From assembly GCF_023716565.1 (NCBI RefSeq), contig NZ_CP071848.1:1116001-1180000 (forward strand): a stretch of DNA of 64,000 nucleotides, written 5' to 3'. Position 1 is the stretch's first letter; the number at the start of each line of letters is the position of its first letter. Origin of the DNA: Vibrio sp. SCSIO 43136. GTDB lineage: Bacteria > Pseudomonadota > Gammaproteobacteria > Enterobacterales > Vibrionaceae. This document shows positions 10,659 to 22,883 of this stretch, piece after piece. The notes beneath the pieces were generated by a model that did not search any database, had not been told where the DNA came from, and saw nothing but the letters and a program-made list of their open reading frames with translations. Both the position numbers and the translations under genes were made by a program.

Positions 10659-11399
10659 ATGATTGATCTTCAAGGATATGAAGGCGCTATCTTAAAGGGC
10701 GCATGGCTGACTGTGGAAGTCGCCGTTTTATCGCTGTTGTTTGCAGTGGTACTTGGAATGTTGGGCGCACTGGCTAAGTTGGCGCCATATCGTTGGGCGA
10801 GAGCCATTGCCACCCTTTACACCACCATTATTCGAGGCATTCCTGACCTCGTTCTAATGATGCTGATTTTCTTCGGCGGGCAAATCTTACTTAACAACAG
10901 TCTGTACTCCGCCAATGAGTGGATAAATGAGTGGATGACTTCCAGCAACCCGGATCATGAGTGGACTTCTTACCTACCAGATTACATCGACGTTAGTCCG
11001 TTTATAGCCGGTGTGCTTACGATTGGTTTCATTTTTGGCGCATATATGGCAGAAACTTTCCGCGGGGCGATTCTTGCCGTTGACCGTGGTGAGATGGAAG
11101 CGGCAAAGGCGTATGGAATGAGCAGTGTCATGGCTTTTAGACGTATCTTGCTTCCTCAGATGATTCGCCATGCAATTCCTGGCTTTGGTAATAACTGGTT
11201 AGTACTACTCAAGACAACGGCGTTGGTGTCGATTATCGGACTAGAAGATATGGTGCGTGTGAGCTCCCTAGCCGCTGGTTCTACCAAAATGCCATTTACT
11301 TTCTACATGACGGTTGCGGTGATCTTCTTGATTTTAACCGCAGTATCAACTGGCTTGTTAAAAGTCGTTGAGCGCAAATATTCGATTCATACGAGGTAA
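10659..11399 (+). CDS. Arginine/basic amino acid ABC transporter, permease (HisQ-like)
   Basis: Inner-membrane permease subunit, 246 aa from the ATG at 10659. Five or so membrane segments are visible, with RGIPDLVLMMLIFFGGQ near the N-terminus and the ATPase-contacting EAA loop (EMEAAKAYGMS...LLPQMIRHAIPG). The N-terminus from MIDLQGYEGAILKGAW aligns from memory with HisQ, so I prefer 10659 over an ATG at 10611 that falls on the preceding hairpin. Neither start has a strong ribosome binding site. It pairs with the next gene to form the heterodimeric channel. Confidence 0.88.
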   Translation: MIDLQGYEGAILKGAWLTVEVAVLSLLFAVVLGMLGALAKLAPYRWARAIATLYTTIIRGIPDLVLMMLIFFGGQILLNNSLYSANEWINEWMTSSNPDHEWTSYLPDYIDVSPFIAGVLTIGFIFGAYMAETFRGAILAVDRGEMEAAKAYGMSSVMAFRRILLPQMIRHAIPGFGNNWLVLLKTTALVSIIGLEDMVRVSSLAAGSTKMPFTFYMTVAVIFLILTAVSTGLLKVVERKYSIHTR

Positions 11400-11404
11400 A
11401 TGAA

Positions 11405-12082
11405 ATGGATTTTTCTCTTATTATCGAAAGCTTGCCAATTTATTTCGAAGGCTTATGGACTACAGCATGGCTGGTGACTTTGTCATTGATCATCGGTCTT
11501 TTGATAGCCATTCCCGTGGCTATTGCTCGCAATAGTGAAAACTGGCTGCTCAAAGGACCGTGTTGGGCATTTATCTACTTCTTCCGTGGCACGCCACTAT
11601 TGGTTCAGCTGTATCTCATCTATTACGGAATGGACCAGTTCTTTCCTGTGGTTGGCACCTTGTGGGAGAACGCTTGGTTCTGTGCGTTAGTTGCCTTTGT
11701 TTTAAACACTTCTGCGTACACTTCAGAAATTATCCGTGGTGCAATTAATGGTTTGCCGAAAGGTGAGGTCGAAGCGGCCAAAGCGTATGGTATGAGCAAC
11801 ATTATGACCTATCGTCGTATCATATTGCCATCAGCATTGCGCCGTGCGCTGCCAGCGTATAGTAACGAAGTGATTTTCATGCTCCATGGTTCGGCGGTGG
11901 CTGGCATCGTGACCATTTTGGATCTAACGGGGGCAGCACGTTTGGTAAATTCGCGTTACTACGCACCGTTCGAGTCTTTTCTCACCGCAGGACTTTTCTA
12001 TATGTCTCTAACTTTCATCATCTTATGGTGTTTTAAGTGGGCTGAGAAACGCTTCCTTGCTTATAGTAGACCCCTATCGTAG
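11405..12082 (+). CDS. Arginine/basic amino acid ABC transporter, permease (HisM/ArtM-like)
   Basis: Second permease subunit, 225 aa, five base pairs after the first. It contains FFRGTPLLVQLYLIYYG, the EAA loop (EVEAAKAYGMS...ILPSALRRALPAYSNEV) and a hydrophobic C-terminus ending in a basic tail. HisM-type proteins share the LPAYSNEVIFMLHGSA segment. It is the last gene of the operon and converges on xthA. Function as a channel half is secure; the transported amino acid is inferred from ARG boxes upstream. Confidence 0.92.
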   Translation: MDFSLIIESLPIYFEGLWTTAWLVTLSLIIGLLIAIPVAIARNSENWLLKGPCWAFIYFFRGTPLLVQLYLIYYGMDQFFPVVGTLWENAWFCALVAFVLNTSAYTSEIIRGAINGLPKGEVEAAKAYGMSNIMTYRRIILPSALRRALPAYSNEVIFMLHGSAVAGIVTILDLTGAARLVNSRYYAPFESFLTAGLFYMSLTFIILWCFKWAEKRFLAYSRPLS

Positions 12083-12147
12083 TCGTTCGTAGTGAGATTC
12101 GTGATGAGCAAACTGCGTATCTCAGCTAAGTTTTGAATGAGAATGTA

Positions 12148-12178
12148 AAAATCCCCGAGCCAACACTCGGGGATTTGC
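12148..12178 (-). terminator. Intrinsic terminator of xthA
   Basis: A 9-bp GC-rich stem, ATCCCCGAG (12151-12159) and CTCGGGGAT (12166-12174), with TTTTTA following on the minus strand. The plus-strand tail is weaker, so it mainly serves xthA. Confidence 0.8.
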
Positions 12179-12179
12179 T

Positions 12180-12986
12180 TTATTTAAATGTTGACCAGAT
12201 AGGAGCGTGGTCGGATGGCTTTTCAATGCCTCGGAGCTCGTAGTCAATGCTCGACTCAACACACTTTGCAGCCAGAGAAGGCGTGGCAAGGATAACGTCA
12301 ATGCGTAGGCCTCGGTTGTCATCAAAACCTTTTGAACGGTAATCAAACCACGAGAACTTGTCATCAACCTCAGGGTGAAGATTGCGGAAAGTATCTTCAA
12401 AGCCCCAATCCAATAAAGTTTGCAGCCACTCACGTTCAATCGGTTGGAAAGAACATTTCCCCGTTTTTAACCAGCGTTTACGGTTAGGCTCGCCGATGCC
12501 GATATCGGCATCAATTGGGCTGATGTTAATATCGCCCATCACGACAAGCTGTTCTTCATTGCTGTGGTGCTGATTAAGATAGGTCATCAAGTCCTTGTAG
12601 AACTGCTCTTTGTACGGGAACTTGGTTTCGTGGCTGATGTTGTCACCTTGTGGGAAGTAACCATTTAGTACCGTGGTTTGAGTACCATCTTCCCCTTCGA
12701 AAGTCGCCATGATCATTCGCTTTTGATGCTCTTCAGTATCCGTTGGGAAACCGTACTGAACTTTTACAGGTTCTTGCTTACACAGCATAGCCACACCATA
12801 GTGCGCTTTTTGACCGTGGAAGTAGACTTTGTAACCCATCGCTTCAACGTCTTCGACCGGAAATGCATCATTGTGAACTTTGATCTCTTGCAGTCCAATT
12901 ACGTCTGGGTCGTGTTTGTCGATCACCGCTTGAAGTTGATGAAGGCGGGCGCGTAGGCCATTAATGTTGAAGCTGATGACTTTCAT
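12180..12986 (-). CDS. xthA: Exodeoxyribonuclease III
   Basis: AP endonuclease and 3'-5' exonuclease for base-excision repair, 268 aa, the same size as E. coli XthA. Metal and catalytic motifs are present: [14 protein letters not shown] at the start, [35 protein letters not shown] and the terminal SDHAPIW. I use the ATG at 12986, with AAAGGAT upstream, rather than one 21 bases earlier, because XthA begins MKxxSFNING. It is convergent with the ABC importer operon. Confidence 0.97.
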   Translation of the reverse strand: MKVISFNINGLRARLHQLQAVIDKHDPDVIGLQEIKVHNDAFPVEDVEAMGYKVYFHGQKAHYGVAMLCKQEPVKVQYGFPTDTEEHQKRMIMATFEGEDGTQTTVLNGYFPQGDNISHETKFPYKEQFYKDLMTYLNQHHSNEEQLVVMGDINISPIDADIGIGEPNRKRWLKTGKCSFQPIEREWLQTLLDWGFEDTFRNLHPEVDDKFSWFDYRSKGFDDNRGLRIDVILATPSLAAKCVESSIDYELRGIEKPSDHAPIWSTFK

Positions 12987-13093
12987 TGTTTTATCCTTTA
13001 CTTTCATGTTGCGATGATCCGCAATGAGTGCATGATTATAGTCATAAAATCAGCGAGTTTGCGAGTCGGCGATAGGAAATTAAGGAGAGTTGC

Positions 13094-13510
13094 TTGAGAG
13101 ACAATCGAATCATTAGGGCAATTGGTGCTGAGCAGACGGTGGCAGTGCGTCGTCAAGTACTTTGGCCGCACAAACCTGCCTCTTTTTGCATCTTAGATGA
13201 AGATCAGCATGCTTATCACTATGGAGTGTTTATTGATGATGAATTGGTTTGTGTTGCGTCGTTGTTTGCAGATGAACATCAGGTTAGGTTGCGTAAATTT
13301 GCCACGCTAGAAACGTTTCAAGGGCAAGGGATTGGTGGAGAAATGTTCCAGTATTTGCTCATGGAGGCGAAGCAGAAAGGTTTTGAGGGATTTTGGTGTG
13401 ATGCTCGCCAAACGGCGGTCAGGTTTTATCAAAAATTTGGTTTGCGGGTCGTCAGTGACACTTTTTATAAGTCTGAGGTGGCTTACGTTCGCATGCAAAC
13501 CTCGTTTTGA
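13094..13510 (+). CDS. GNAT-family N-acetyltransferase
   Basis: A 138-aa single-domain acetyltransferase of unknown substrate. The acetyl-CoA binding motif A is visible as KFATLETFQGQGIGGEMFQYL, in which Q/RxxGxG is represented by FQGQGIGG, and the C-terminal ARQTAVRFYQKFGL motif B is typical. The gene starts at TTG (13094), supported by a strong TAAGGAG six bases upstream; no ATG is suitably placed. It is preceded by the divergent xthA and followed by a small transporter. Confidence 0.85.
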   Translation: MRDNRIIRAIGAEQTVAVRRQVLWPHKPASFCILDEDQHAYHYGVFIDDELVCVASLFADEHQVRLRKFATLETFQGQGIGGEMFQYLLMEAKQKGFEGFWCDARQTAVRFYQKFGLRVVSDTFYKSEVAYVRMQTSF

Positions 13511-13605
13511 TTGATAGCCATTCGATTTCGAAGAGTTTATAGTCGTCATATTTATGTCATGACAATTTGTCACATTGCCTCCACCATCTACTAAGTTCAG
13601 GTACC

Positions 13606-13950
13606 ATGTTGACTGCGATCCCCCCATTTCTGGCACTGGCCATTGCGATTGTTTGTGAGGTCTTTGCCACTTCACTATTACCCAAGACTCAACAGTTTAC
13701 CCAACCGTTACCCACGCTTGGCGTGCTAGTCGGTTATGCTATTGCCTTTTATATGCTGTCTGTAACGGTACAAAGTATGTCTCTTGGTGTTGCTTACGCT
13801 ATTTGGTGTGGTGCAGGCATTGTATTGGTCGCTGCATTTGGTTGGTTAATGTATGGGCAAAAATTGGATGTCTATGCGTTACTGGGAATAGTATTGATTT
13901 TGGCTGGCACTGTTATTATCAATGTCTTTTCAACGTCGGTATCGCACTAA
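13606..13950 (+). CDS. Small multidrug resistance (SMR/EmrE-like) transporter
   Basis: A 114-aa inner-membrane protein with four hydrophobic helices, the usual SMR length. The essential membrane glutamate appears in the first helix (AIVCEVFATSLL), and the AYAIWCGAGIVLVAAFGWLMYGQ segment matches the third helix signature. SMR proteins exchange protons for cationic drugs, guanidinium or polyamines; which one is not visible. The ATG at 13606 is chosen because the longer TTG form adds a hydrophilic leader not seen in the family. The ribosome binding site is weak. Confidence 0.85.
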   Translation: MLTAIPPFLALAIAIVCEVFATSLLPKTQQFTQPLPTLGVLVGYAIAFYMLSVTVQSMSLGVAYAIWCGAGIVLVAAFGWLMYGQKLDVYALLGIVLILAGTVIINVFSTSVSH

Positions 13951-14101
13951 TTCCCCCGAAATCATTTGCTTGATTAATTGTATGAATAAGTATTATTTTT
14001 CAACGCTTTAAATAGGGGGGCGTCATCGATTTGTCATTTTAGTGAAGCATTTTTGACATCGAAACTAAGTAAATTCATCCTCCAATTCTAGGGGGATATG
14101 T

Positions 14102-15013
14102 ATGTTACCACCGCTTAAAGCACTCATTGCGTTCGAAACCGTGGCGAATTCTGGCTCTATTGGGGCTGCTGCTAGGGAGTTGTGTGTTACCCAAGCCGCA
14201 GTCAGTCAGCAACTTAAAGCATTGGAATCCTTTTTGGGGGTTCAATTGTTTGAGCGAAGCAAACGAGGTGTCCTACTCACTGATCGTGCATTGCAATATC
14301 TTCCCGTGGTGTCGAACACACTTCAACAACTTAAGCACCACACCCAAAGCTTATTCGGCAAGCAAGAAGAGAGCGTGTTGCGAATTTGCGTGAGTCGCTG
14401 CATTTGTCATTCTTGGTTGTTGTCGAAACTGCAAGACTTCAGTCATCGCTTTCCCTTCATTCATCTTGATATACAAACCACTGAGTTACCATCGGCTGCT
14501 CCTTGTTGTCATACCGATATTGAAATTACCGATAGTTTTGTTAGCTCTCCCCAAACCGTAGCCGAAAAGCTGTTTCAGGAGGAGTGGGTGTTAGTGTCGA
14601 GCCCTGAATACTATCAGCAGCACAAAGAGGCAATTAGCCAAGGCCGATTTGGCGAACTCAGTTCGGTTGCGATGCCTGGTTCCGATGAGTGTTGGGGCCA
14701 ATGGTTAGAGAAAAATGGGCTAGCGTCTCATTTACCTAAAAAATCCCTCACACTGCCAGATGCTTACTTGGTGGTTCAAGCGGTAAAAAGTGGGATGGGG
14801 TTGGCGTTGGTTCGCTCGCTGGTGGCAAGTCGAGCGGTAGCTGAAGGTTCGGTTATTAAGGTAAAGGGGGAGACCTTAGTCGCTCAGTCGGGTTACTACA
14901 TGATTACGCACCACAATAGACACGCTAAAGTGAATTTCTTTTGTCAGTGGCTCAAAGATCGCATTCAACAAGAGTTTGGAATGGGACGTGTTGTGACTGC
15001 GCAAGTTGAGTAG
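14102..15013 (+). CDS. LysR-family transcriptional regulator
   Basis: A 303-aa regulator with an N-terminal winged helix (residues about 3-60, helix-turn-helix SIGAAARELCVTQAAVSQQL) and a C-terminal effector domain. The PLKALIAFETVANSGSIGAA start resembles GcvA-type members. The effector half contains an unusual cluster of cysteines (RICVSRCICHSW, PCCHTD). No adjacent divergent target gene exists, so its regulon is unknown; the SMR gene upstream is a possible target. A strong GGGGG ribosome binding site precedes the start. Confidence 0.88.
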   Translation: MLPPLKALIAFETVANSGSIGAAARELCVTQAAVSQQLKALESFLGVQLFERSKRGVLLTDRALQYLPVVSNTLQQLKHHTQSLFGKQEESVLRICVSRCICHSWLLSKLQDFSHRFPFIHLDIQTTELPSAAPCCHTDIEITDSFVSSPQTVAEKLFQEEWVLVSSPEYYQQHKEAISQGRFGELSSVAMPGSDECWGQWLEKNGLASHLPKKSLTLPDAYLVVQAVKSGMGLALVRSLVASRAVAEGSVIKVKGETLVAQSGYYMITHHNRHAKVNFFCQWLKDRIQQEFGMGRVVTAQVE

Positions 15014-15239
15014 CAAGTGCTTTACGTAGCCATAGCCAGCGCAAGCTTTCCATTGATAAACCTATAACTCATGGACATAACGAGGTTTTATTACTGGCTC
15101 GACTAGATAATCAGCATAGATATTGCTAAATTGTTAAGGTTAAACAATTTGTTATACATAGTCGCTTCACCAACTAGGTTTAGCCTTGTTTCAGCAGCTT
15201 AGGATGCGCTGCTAATCGCAATACAAGGAGATGTACCCT

Positions 15240-17363
15240 ATGCGATCCAATTCTGGAATGTCCGTCCACTGGAAGATAACGTTACTTGCTGGCTTGAGCT
15301 TAGTGGTAACCTCCTGTTTTCTTGTGGGCTTTTCTGTATTTAATGCACTTTCAAGCCAAGAAGAAACTCTCAAACACAGTACTGCATCGGTGATCGAGCA
15401 GTCACAGCAAATTCTTATCGGTACCGCTCAAAATAATGCCGCTGAGCTTAAAACTTACCTTGATGAAGCGACCTATCGAGCAGAAATGCTCGCTGAGAAT
15501 GCACTGTTTTTAAAAGCCAATGCAGAAGATAACTTTACTCCATCGGAAGATTTGCGTACCGCATTAACGGAAATGGTTTATCGCTCCGTTGAACGTTTTC
15601 CTTCTGTATTGGGGGTTTACCTCGTTTTCGACCCTGATGCACTCGACGGAGAAGATAGCAACTACCATGGAGCGGATTACGTCGGCTCTAACGACGTCGG
15701 TCAGTTCGCTACTTACAGCTTCGTTGGGCAAAATGACGATATAGAAAAAGTGACTTTGTCGAAAGGTGAATTAAATAAAGCAGGCAATGCATCTCGTTTT
15801 ACCTGTGTTAGACAAAGTTTGGCACCTTGTGTAGCTAGTCCTCAAACAACCATAGTGCAAGGCGTTGAAACCCTGCTTGCAGGGATATCGGTGCCATTGC
15901 TAGTTGATGATGAGGTCGTGGGTGTTTTAGGGCTAGAGTTGTCGCTTAATGCATTGCAGCAAGCTGTACTAAAGTCTGATGCCCAGATATTTAGTGGCAC
16001 AGGCAAGGTGGCTTTGCTATCACATGACAGCCAACGTATTGCTAGTGATGACCCGGAAGCCGCAATAGGCCAACCTTTCCAATCGGATACGGTAAGCAAC
16101 AATCAAATATCAGACTACCTTGCTAACCACAGCGTGAAAACCGATTGGAGTGCCGATGGAGAGTGGTTAGCGGTCTATTCGCCAGTTGCTGTAGCAGACC
16201 AATACTGGGGCGTATTAATTGAAGTACCAAGAAGCAGTGCTGTCGCCAATGCAATGACCCTAGATAACGTCATTTCAGAGCGTAACCAAGGCGCAATTTT
16301 GACGGAGCTAACCGTAGGCGTCGTAATGATAGTGCTTGGTTTGGTTGTCATTGCAGGCAGCTCTTTTAAATTGGTTCAACCGATCAGAGAGGTGGTCGCA
16401 CGCTTAGATGATATTGCCTCGGGAGAAGGGGATCTGACCCAACGTTTACAGGTCAATTCTAAAGACGAAATTGGTCAGCTCGCAACCGGGTTCAATCGGT
16501 TTTTAGAAAAGCTTCAAGTCACGATCAAAGAAGTGGTTGCGACGTCTCACGATATTGGTGGCACTAGTGCTCAAGCTGGGCAAGCGGCCTCAGAGACACA
16601 CCGTTCAAGTGATGCTCAGTTTAAGGAAGTGGACTTGGTCGCTACCGCCAGTGAGGAGCTAACCCAAACAGCGGCGTTGGTGGTGCAAAATGCGGCTATT
16701 GCGGTAGATTCAGCAACGGAAGCAAATCAGGCTGCCAAGCAAGGTCAGGAGGTTATTTCTAGCTCTGCGCAAGAAATGAATGATCTGGTCGAGCGCATGT
16801 CTCGCGCTGTTCCTGTGGTTCAGGAGTTGGCAAACAACAACCAAAACATCACCGAGACACTTACTGTGATCGAAGGTATTTCTGAGCAGACTAACCTACT
16901 CGCCCTCAATGCAGCCATTGAGGCAGCAAGGGCAGGGGAGCAAGGTCGAGGCTTTGCCGTGGTTGCCGATGAGGTTCGAAATCTAGCGAGTCGAACTCAA
17001 GAATCAGTTAAAGAAATTCATCAAGTAATTTCTCAAGTTCAGCAAGGCACTAAAGACGTCGTCGATGCGATCTCTGAAGGGAGTCAGATGGCAGAGAAAA
17101 CGTCTCATCAAGTAGAGGCGGCGGTTGAACAGATAGAGTCTATATTTACGGCAATCAGCGCAATTAATGATATGAACAGCCAAATTATGAAAGCGGCAGA
17201 GGAGCAGCAATCGGTTTCTACTGAGCTGAATCAAAATGTTGCCAATATTCGAGATCTCAGTGAGCAGATTCTGAATCAAGCCGAATCTTCAGAGCGAGTG
17301 AGCCAAGAAATGTCCGCTATCTCCACCCGTCAACAAGACCTTGTGGGGCAGTTCAAAGTCTGA
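15240..17363 (+). CDS. Methyl-accepting chemotaxis protein with periplasmic Cache domain
   Basis: A 707-aa chemoreceptor. First membrane segment at about residues 14-36, a large periplasmic region typical of double Cache (dCache) sensors up to about 345, including [16 protein letters not shown] and a membrane-proximal WGVLIEVPR strand. The second membrane segment is near 352-375, followed by HAMP and a signalling domain with the conserved hairpin [20 protein letters not shown]. dCache receptors commonly bind amino acids or amines. Start: AAGGAG abuts the ATG at 15231 with no spacing, so the ATG at 15240 (nine bases) is preferred. A palindromic repeat relic follows the stop. Confidence 0.92.
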   Translation: MRSNSGMSVHWKITLLAGLSLVVTSCFLVGFSVFNALSSQEETLKHSTASVIEQSQQILIGTAQNNAAELKTYLDEATYRAEMLAENALFLKANAEDNFTPSEDLRTALTEMVYRSVERFPSVLGVYLVFDPDALDGEDSNYHGADYVGSNDVGQFATYSFVGQNDDIEKVTLSKGELNKAGNASRFTCVRQSLAPCVASPQTTIVQGVETLLAGISVPLLVDDEVVGVLGLELSLNALQQAVLKSDAQIFSGTGKVALLSHDSQRIASDDPEAAIGQPFQSDTVSNNQISDYLANHSVKTDWSADGEWLAVYSPVAVADQYWGVLIEVPRSSAVANAMTLDNVISERNQGAILTELTVGVVMIVLGLVVIAGSSFKLVQPIREVVARLDDIASGEGDLTQRLQVNSKDEIGQLATGFNRFLEKLQVTIKEVVATSHDIGGTSAQAGQAASETHRSSDAQFKEVDLVATASEELTQTAALVVQNAAIAVDSATEANQAAKQGQEVISSSAQEMNDLVERMSRAVPVVQELANNNQNITETLTVIEGISEQTNLLALNAAIEAARAGEQGRGFAVVADEVRNLASRTQESVKEIHQVISQVQQGTKDVVDAISEGSQMAEKTSHQVEAAVEQIESIFTAISAINDMNSQIMKAAEEQQSVSTELNQNVANIRDLSEQILNQAESSERVSQEMSAISTRQQDLVGQFKV

Positions 17364-17374
17364 TTCACCTCATA

Positions 17375-17412
17375 CTAGGGCGTGTTGACCTCGAAAGGTC
17401 AACACGCCCTAG
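17375..17412. repeat. Palindromic relic of the MITE-like element
   Basis: A 17-bp perfect inverted repeat (17375-17391 and 17396-17412) with a CGAA loop. It is exactly the right terminal repeat of the element at 22884-23150 (17389-17411) joined to the first 13 bases of its left end (17376-17388), flanked by TA on both sides. A second imperfect hairpin (17410-17440) follows. It may now double as a transcription barrier after the chemoreceptor gene. Confidence 0.75.
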
Positions 17413-17555
17413 GGAAGGCGGCGCAAGGTCGCTTTCCCTATGAAAACTTATTACACCCTATAGTTTATATTGTGCATTGGTAAGCCATACTGTCACAACC
17501 TTACCTTAGTATGACGTTTAACAATCTTGTTGAACATGAAACTATAGGTAGTATT

Positions 17556-19430
17556 GTGAAAAAAACGCTCGTCGCTACATTGTGCGCTGTTGCCTTAATC
17601 GGATGTGATAAGGAGTCTTCTAACTCGACCACCGACAAAACCTTTAACACGCGAGTTAAAGTGTTAAGTGCAAACTTATGGCATGACCTTGATAAGGGCT
17701 ATGATCAAGGCTTAGCGGAAATGCAACATGCCAATGCCGACGTTATTTTGACTCAGGAATCTGATGGTGTGAATGCTCGTCTTGCTGAAGATCTCGGTAT
17801 GTACTTTGTACAAGGTCATGAAGAAGATGCGTCAGTAGGTATCTTGTCAAAGTTTCCTATCGTTAAGGTGCTCTATGGCCGTGAGGAAGATCGTAACCGA
17901 GACCGCGGTGGCCAGGTCGGGGCAGTATTGGACGTTAATGGTAGAGAAGTGGTTGTTTGGGATAATCACCTAGACTGGAAACAGTACACTGCGGTCGAGC
18001 CACGTGGCCTCGATGGCAATACCAGTGCGCCTCATGCTAACTGTGCTGCCAATAAATTTGGCGACCAACTCGATAACTACAACGCTCAGTCTTACCGACC
18101 TGAGCAGGCTGAGCATCAAAACCAGACGGTTGAACCTTACCTGAAAAAAGGGACTCCAGTGATCATTGGTGGTGATTTTAATGAACCGACCGGTGAAGAT
18201 TGGAAGCAAAATAATCAACGATTCGATCGCAATGGTTCTAGCTATGATTTCAGCTCTCACCGAATTGTTCGCCAAGCAGGATTCGTTGATACCTTCCGTA
18301 AACTCTATCCAAATGCGAATGAGTTTCCCGGGATCACTTGGCCTGTGCGCAACGACGAAAGCTGGACTAAGTCGGCAGCGGTGATAAAAGGCTGTACTCG
18401 AAAGATTGATGACCGCGACCGTATCGACTTTATCTACTACAACCAGAATGCGGCTAAAATGACACTCGATAGCGTTGCGTTTGTAGGGCCTCGCTATTCT
18501 GACCATTTTCACCCTGTAGATGGAGAAGACCCAAGTGTTTACAAAACTTACGAGCCACATGAAGGTTTGAAAGTCGTCAACGGTGAACCCACTTATGGCT
18601 CTGATGTTAAGGAGTTCCCATCAGATCACCTTTGGTATTCTGCGAGCTTTACGATTAAAACTCCGGGTCAGGTGAGTACGGCTAAAAGCCTTGACCTCAA
18701 CCCTCGTTTCGACAATCTACAACTGGCGACCGACGGCTCGGACCTCATCGTAGGGTTTAATATTCAAAACTGGTCTTCATATATAGAAAGTGGTCGTGAT
18801 TATTTTGTTCATGTCACCTGTCATGCAGGTTCTGCGTCAAGTCGTTCAGGTGGGATCAAGCAGATCATTGAAAAGCCTTCGGATGATCACCCTCTAGCGA
18901 TCAATGTATCCAATGAATATCTTCAGCAGCTCAAGAAGAGCCAGCATAAGTTACAGTTGAGAATATTCTCGAACGTTGCAGGTTCTCCCAAGGTATATGC
19001 AGCTAAATCCATCTCTATGGATGATATCGAAAAGGTGATCAGTGTTGAATTGCCACCCGAGCCGAGCTTTGAGGTGAATGGCGGACAAGCTATTGCTTTT
19101 GAAGCACCACTCCCAATGAAATGGGCACATGCGACAAACAATGCCGACCAATGGATTGCGGTGTACCGCAAAGGGGATAGTCCGCAAGCTTCTAGTCGTG
19201 GCTGGGTTTATGCCCGAACTGATTTGGATGAGACGAACAGTGTTGCCCAGTGGCAAGTGAAACCAAGCCAAGGTGAAAAAGTGGGAGAGGTCACTTTGCC
19301 TTCTATCCAAGCCCTGTTAAGCGCTCGTGCACCAGAGTTGCGAGACAGCGAATACGATATTTACCTGTTTGGTACTAGTAACGGCGCTGATAGTACCCTA
19401 GCAAAACAGACGATTTCCGTAACTTATTAG
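17556..19430 (+). CDS. Lipoprotein with endonuclease/exonuclease/phosphatase domain
   Basis: A 624-aa predicted lipoprotein: signal peptide VKKTLVATLCAVALIGC with lipobox, Ser/Thr linker, then an EEP (DNase I/sphingomyelinase-like) domain over about residues 30-375. Visible EEP motifs are VLSANLWHD, ILTQES, WDNHLDW, the GGDFNEP catalytic Asp/Asn pair, DRIDFIYY and the terminal SDHLWY. A C-terminal region of about 250 residues looks like two beta-sandwich modules. The D after the lipid cysteine could favour inner-membrane retention. Substrate (nucleic acid, phospholipid or phosphoester) is unknown. The start is GTG at 17556 with AGG upstream, chosen for the signal peptide; an ATG at 17511 would add 15 residues. 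Confidence 0.8.
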   Translation: MKKTLVATLCAVALIGCDKESSNSTTDKTFNTRVKVLSANLWHDLDKGYDQGLAEMQHANADVILTQESDGVNARLAEDLGMYFVQGHEEDASVGILSKFPIVKVLYGREEDRNRDRGGQVGAVLDVNGREVVVWDNHLDWKQYTAVEPRGLDGNTSAPHANCAANKFGDQLDNYNAQSYRPEQAEHQNQTVEPYLKKGTPVIIGGDFNEPTGEDWKQNNQRFDRNGSSYDFSSHRIVRQAGFVDTFRKLYPNANEFPGITWPVRNDESWTKSAAVIKGCTRKIDDRDRIDFIYYNQNAAKMTLDSVAFVGPRYSDHFHPVDGEDPSVYKTYEPHEGLKVVNGEPTYGSDVKEFPSDHLWYSASFTIKTPGQVSTAKSLDLNPRFDNLQLATDGSDLIVGFNIQNWSSYIESGRDYFVHVTCHAGSASSRSGGIKQIIEKPSDDHPLAINVSNEYLQQLKKSQHKLQLRIFSNVAGSPKVYAAKSISMDDIEKVISVELPPEPSFEVNGGQAIAFEAPLPMKWAHATNNADQWIAVYRKGDSPQASSRGWVYARTDLDETNSVAQWQVKPSQGEKVGEVTLPSIQALLSARAPELRDSEYDIYLFGTSNGADSTLAKQTISVTY

Positions 19431-19463
19431 AATTCGTTTCAACCTGCAGCTACACACTCAGTT

Positions 19464-19497
19464 AAAGCTCATTGCAATTTATGCTGTGGGCTTTTTT
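19464..19497 (+). terminator. Intrinsic terminator after the EEP lipoprotein
   Basis: AAAGCTCA (19464-19471) pairs with TGGGCTTT (19487-19494), with an inner GCA/TGC pairing and a T-run. Confidence 0.65.
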
Positions 19498-19542
19498 ACT
19501 ATTAATGGTTTTGCAGCTAAGCGTCCGCCAATTTCCAGTCAG

Positions 19543-19570
19543 AAAAAAGCCACCCATGTTTGGGTGGCTT
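19543..19570 (-). terminator. Intrinsic terminator of purB
   Basis: A 9-bp stem, AAGCCACCC (19547-19555) and GGGTGGCTT (19562-19570); on the minus strand it is followed by a run of T. Confidence 0.85.
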
Positions 19571-19598
19571 AGATAGAGACTGCTTGCAGTAGACTAGA

Positions 19599-20993
<1,395 letters not shown>

Positions 20994-21005
20994 TTAAGTA
21001 GGGGT

Positions 21006-21623
21006 TTAGATTCGAGCCAAAAGAATTTGGGCCTGCTCAAGCATTTTCTTGCGGCCAAAAATCAGATGACGACGCTTACCACCAGTCTGACGCCATAGCA
21101 CGGCGCAGCGGATGCCTGAAAGCAATAGCGCACGAACTTTGTGTTGATTGGAGGTTTGCTGTAATACAGATGGGGTACCAGTCACTTGAATACGTGGGCC
21201 AACTGGGCTTATCACGTCAAGGTAAATGCTGGCGATGTTGCTGATCATTTGCTCATCAAAAAGATCGAAATGGTCAGTCTGGCGTTGTACCATTTGAATT
21301 CGATCGCCCAGCTGGGACATGGCATCACGGCGAGCAGAAAGCTTGCGCTCTAATGCCATTAGGCTGATAAGGTAGCGAGTGACTTCGCTACCTGCTGGTG
21401 TACTATCGATACCATTGATAGCACACTCAAGTCCTGTTTTTAGCTGAGCTTCACTGCCAAATACATCCAAGGTATTGCGAGGATTGGTATTTAGAATAGC
21501 GTTAATCGAAGTTTCAAAGGCGTCTGAATCACAATCACCATCTTTCGCAATCTTTTGCACAAGAGCAACAGCCTGGCACATGCCAGCGAAAGCGATAGTA
21601 CGGTCGTAGAGTGAATTAGCCAC
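21006..21623 (-). CDS. hflD: High-frequency lysogenization protein HflD homolog
   Basis: A 205-aa helical, membrane-associated protein of the HflD (YcfC) family. In E. coli it binds phage lambda CII, but its housekeeping role is unclear. Identification rests on the [19 protein letters not shown]-terminus, the all-helical composition, the family length and the position between mnmA and purB. The start codon is GTG (21623), with AAGGAG eight bases upstream. Confidence 0.92.
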   Translation of the reverse strand: MANSLYDRTIAFAGMCQAVALVQKIAKDGDCDSDAFETSINAILNTNPRNTLDVFGSEAQLKTGLECAINGIDSTPAGSEVTRYLISLMALERKLSARRDAMSQLGDRIQMVQRQTDHFDLFDEQMISNIASIYLDVISPVGPRIQVTGTPSVLQQTSNQHKVRALLLSGIRCAVLWRQTGGKRRHLIFGRKKMLEQAQILLARI

Positions 21624-21651
21624 TTAGGAAACTCCTTAATAAAATAATGTG

Positions 21652-22770
<1,119 letters not shown>

Positions 22771-22883
22771 CTACCACTAAATTTACTCGGACGCAGATTC
22801 TAGCAGAAAGAAATCCAAGACGACAGATCCGAGAGCTCAATCACAGTTTAATCTTTCGTTTTTGCTGTTTTTACGACCAACAT

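Noticed and set aside
17970..18560. 196-codon minus-strand ORF inside the EEP lipoprotein gene
   Set aside because: Antisense shadow of a well-supported coding sequence; no start signal.
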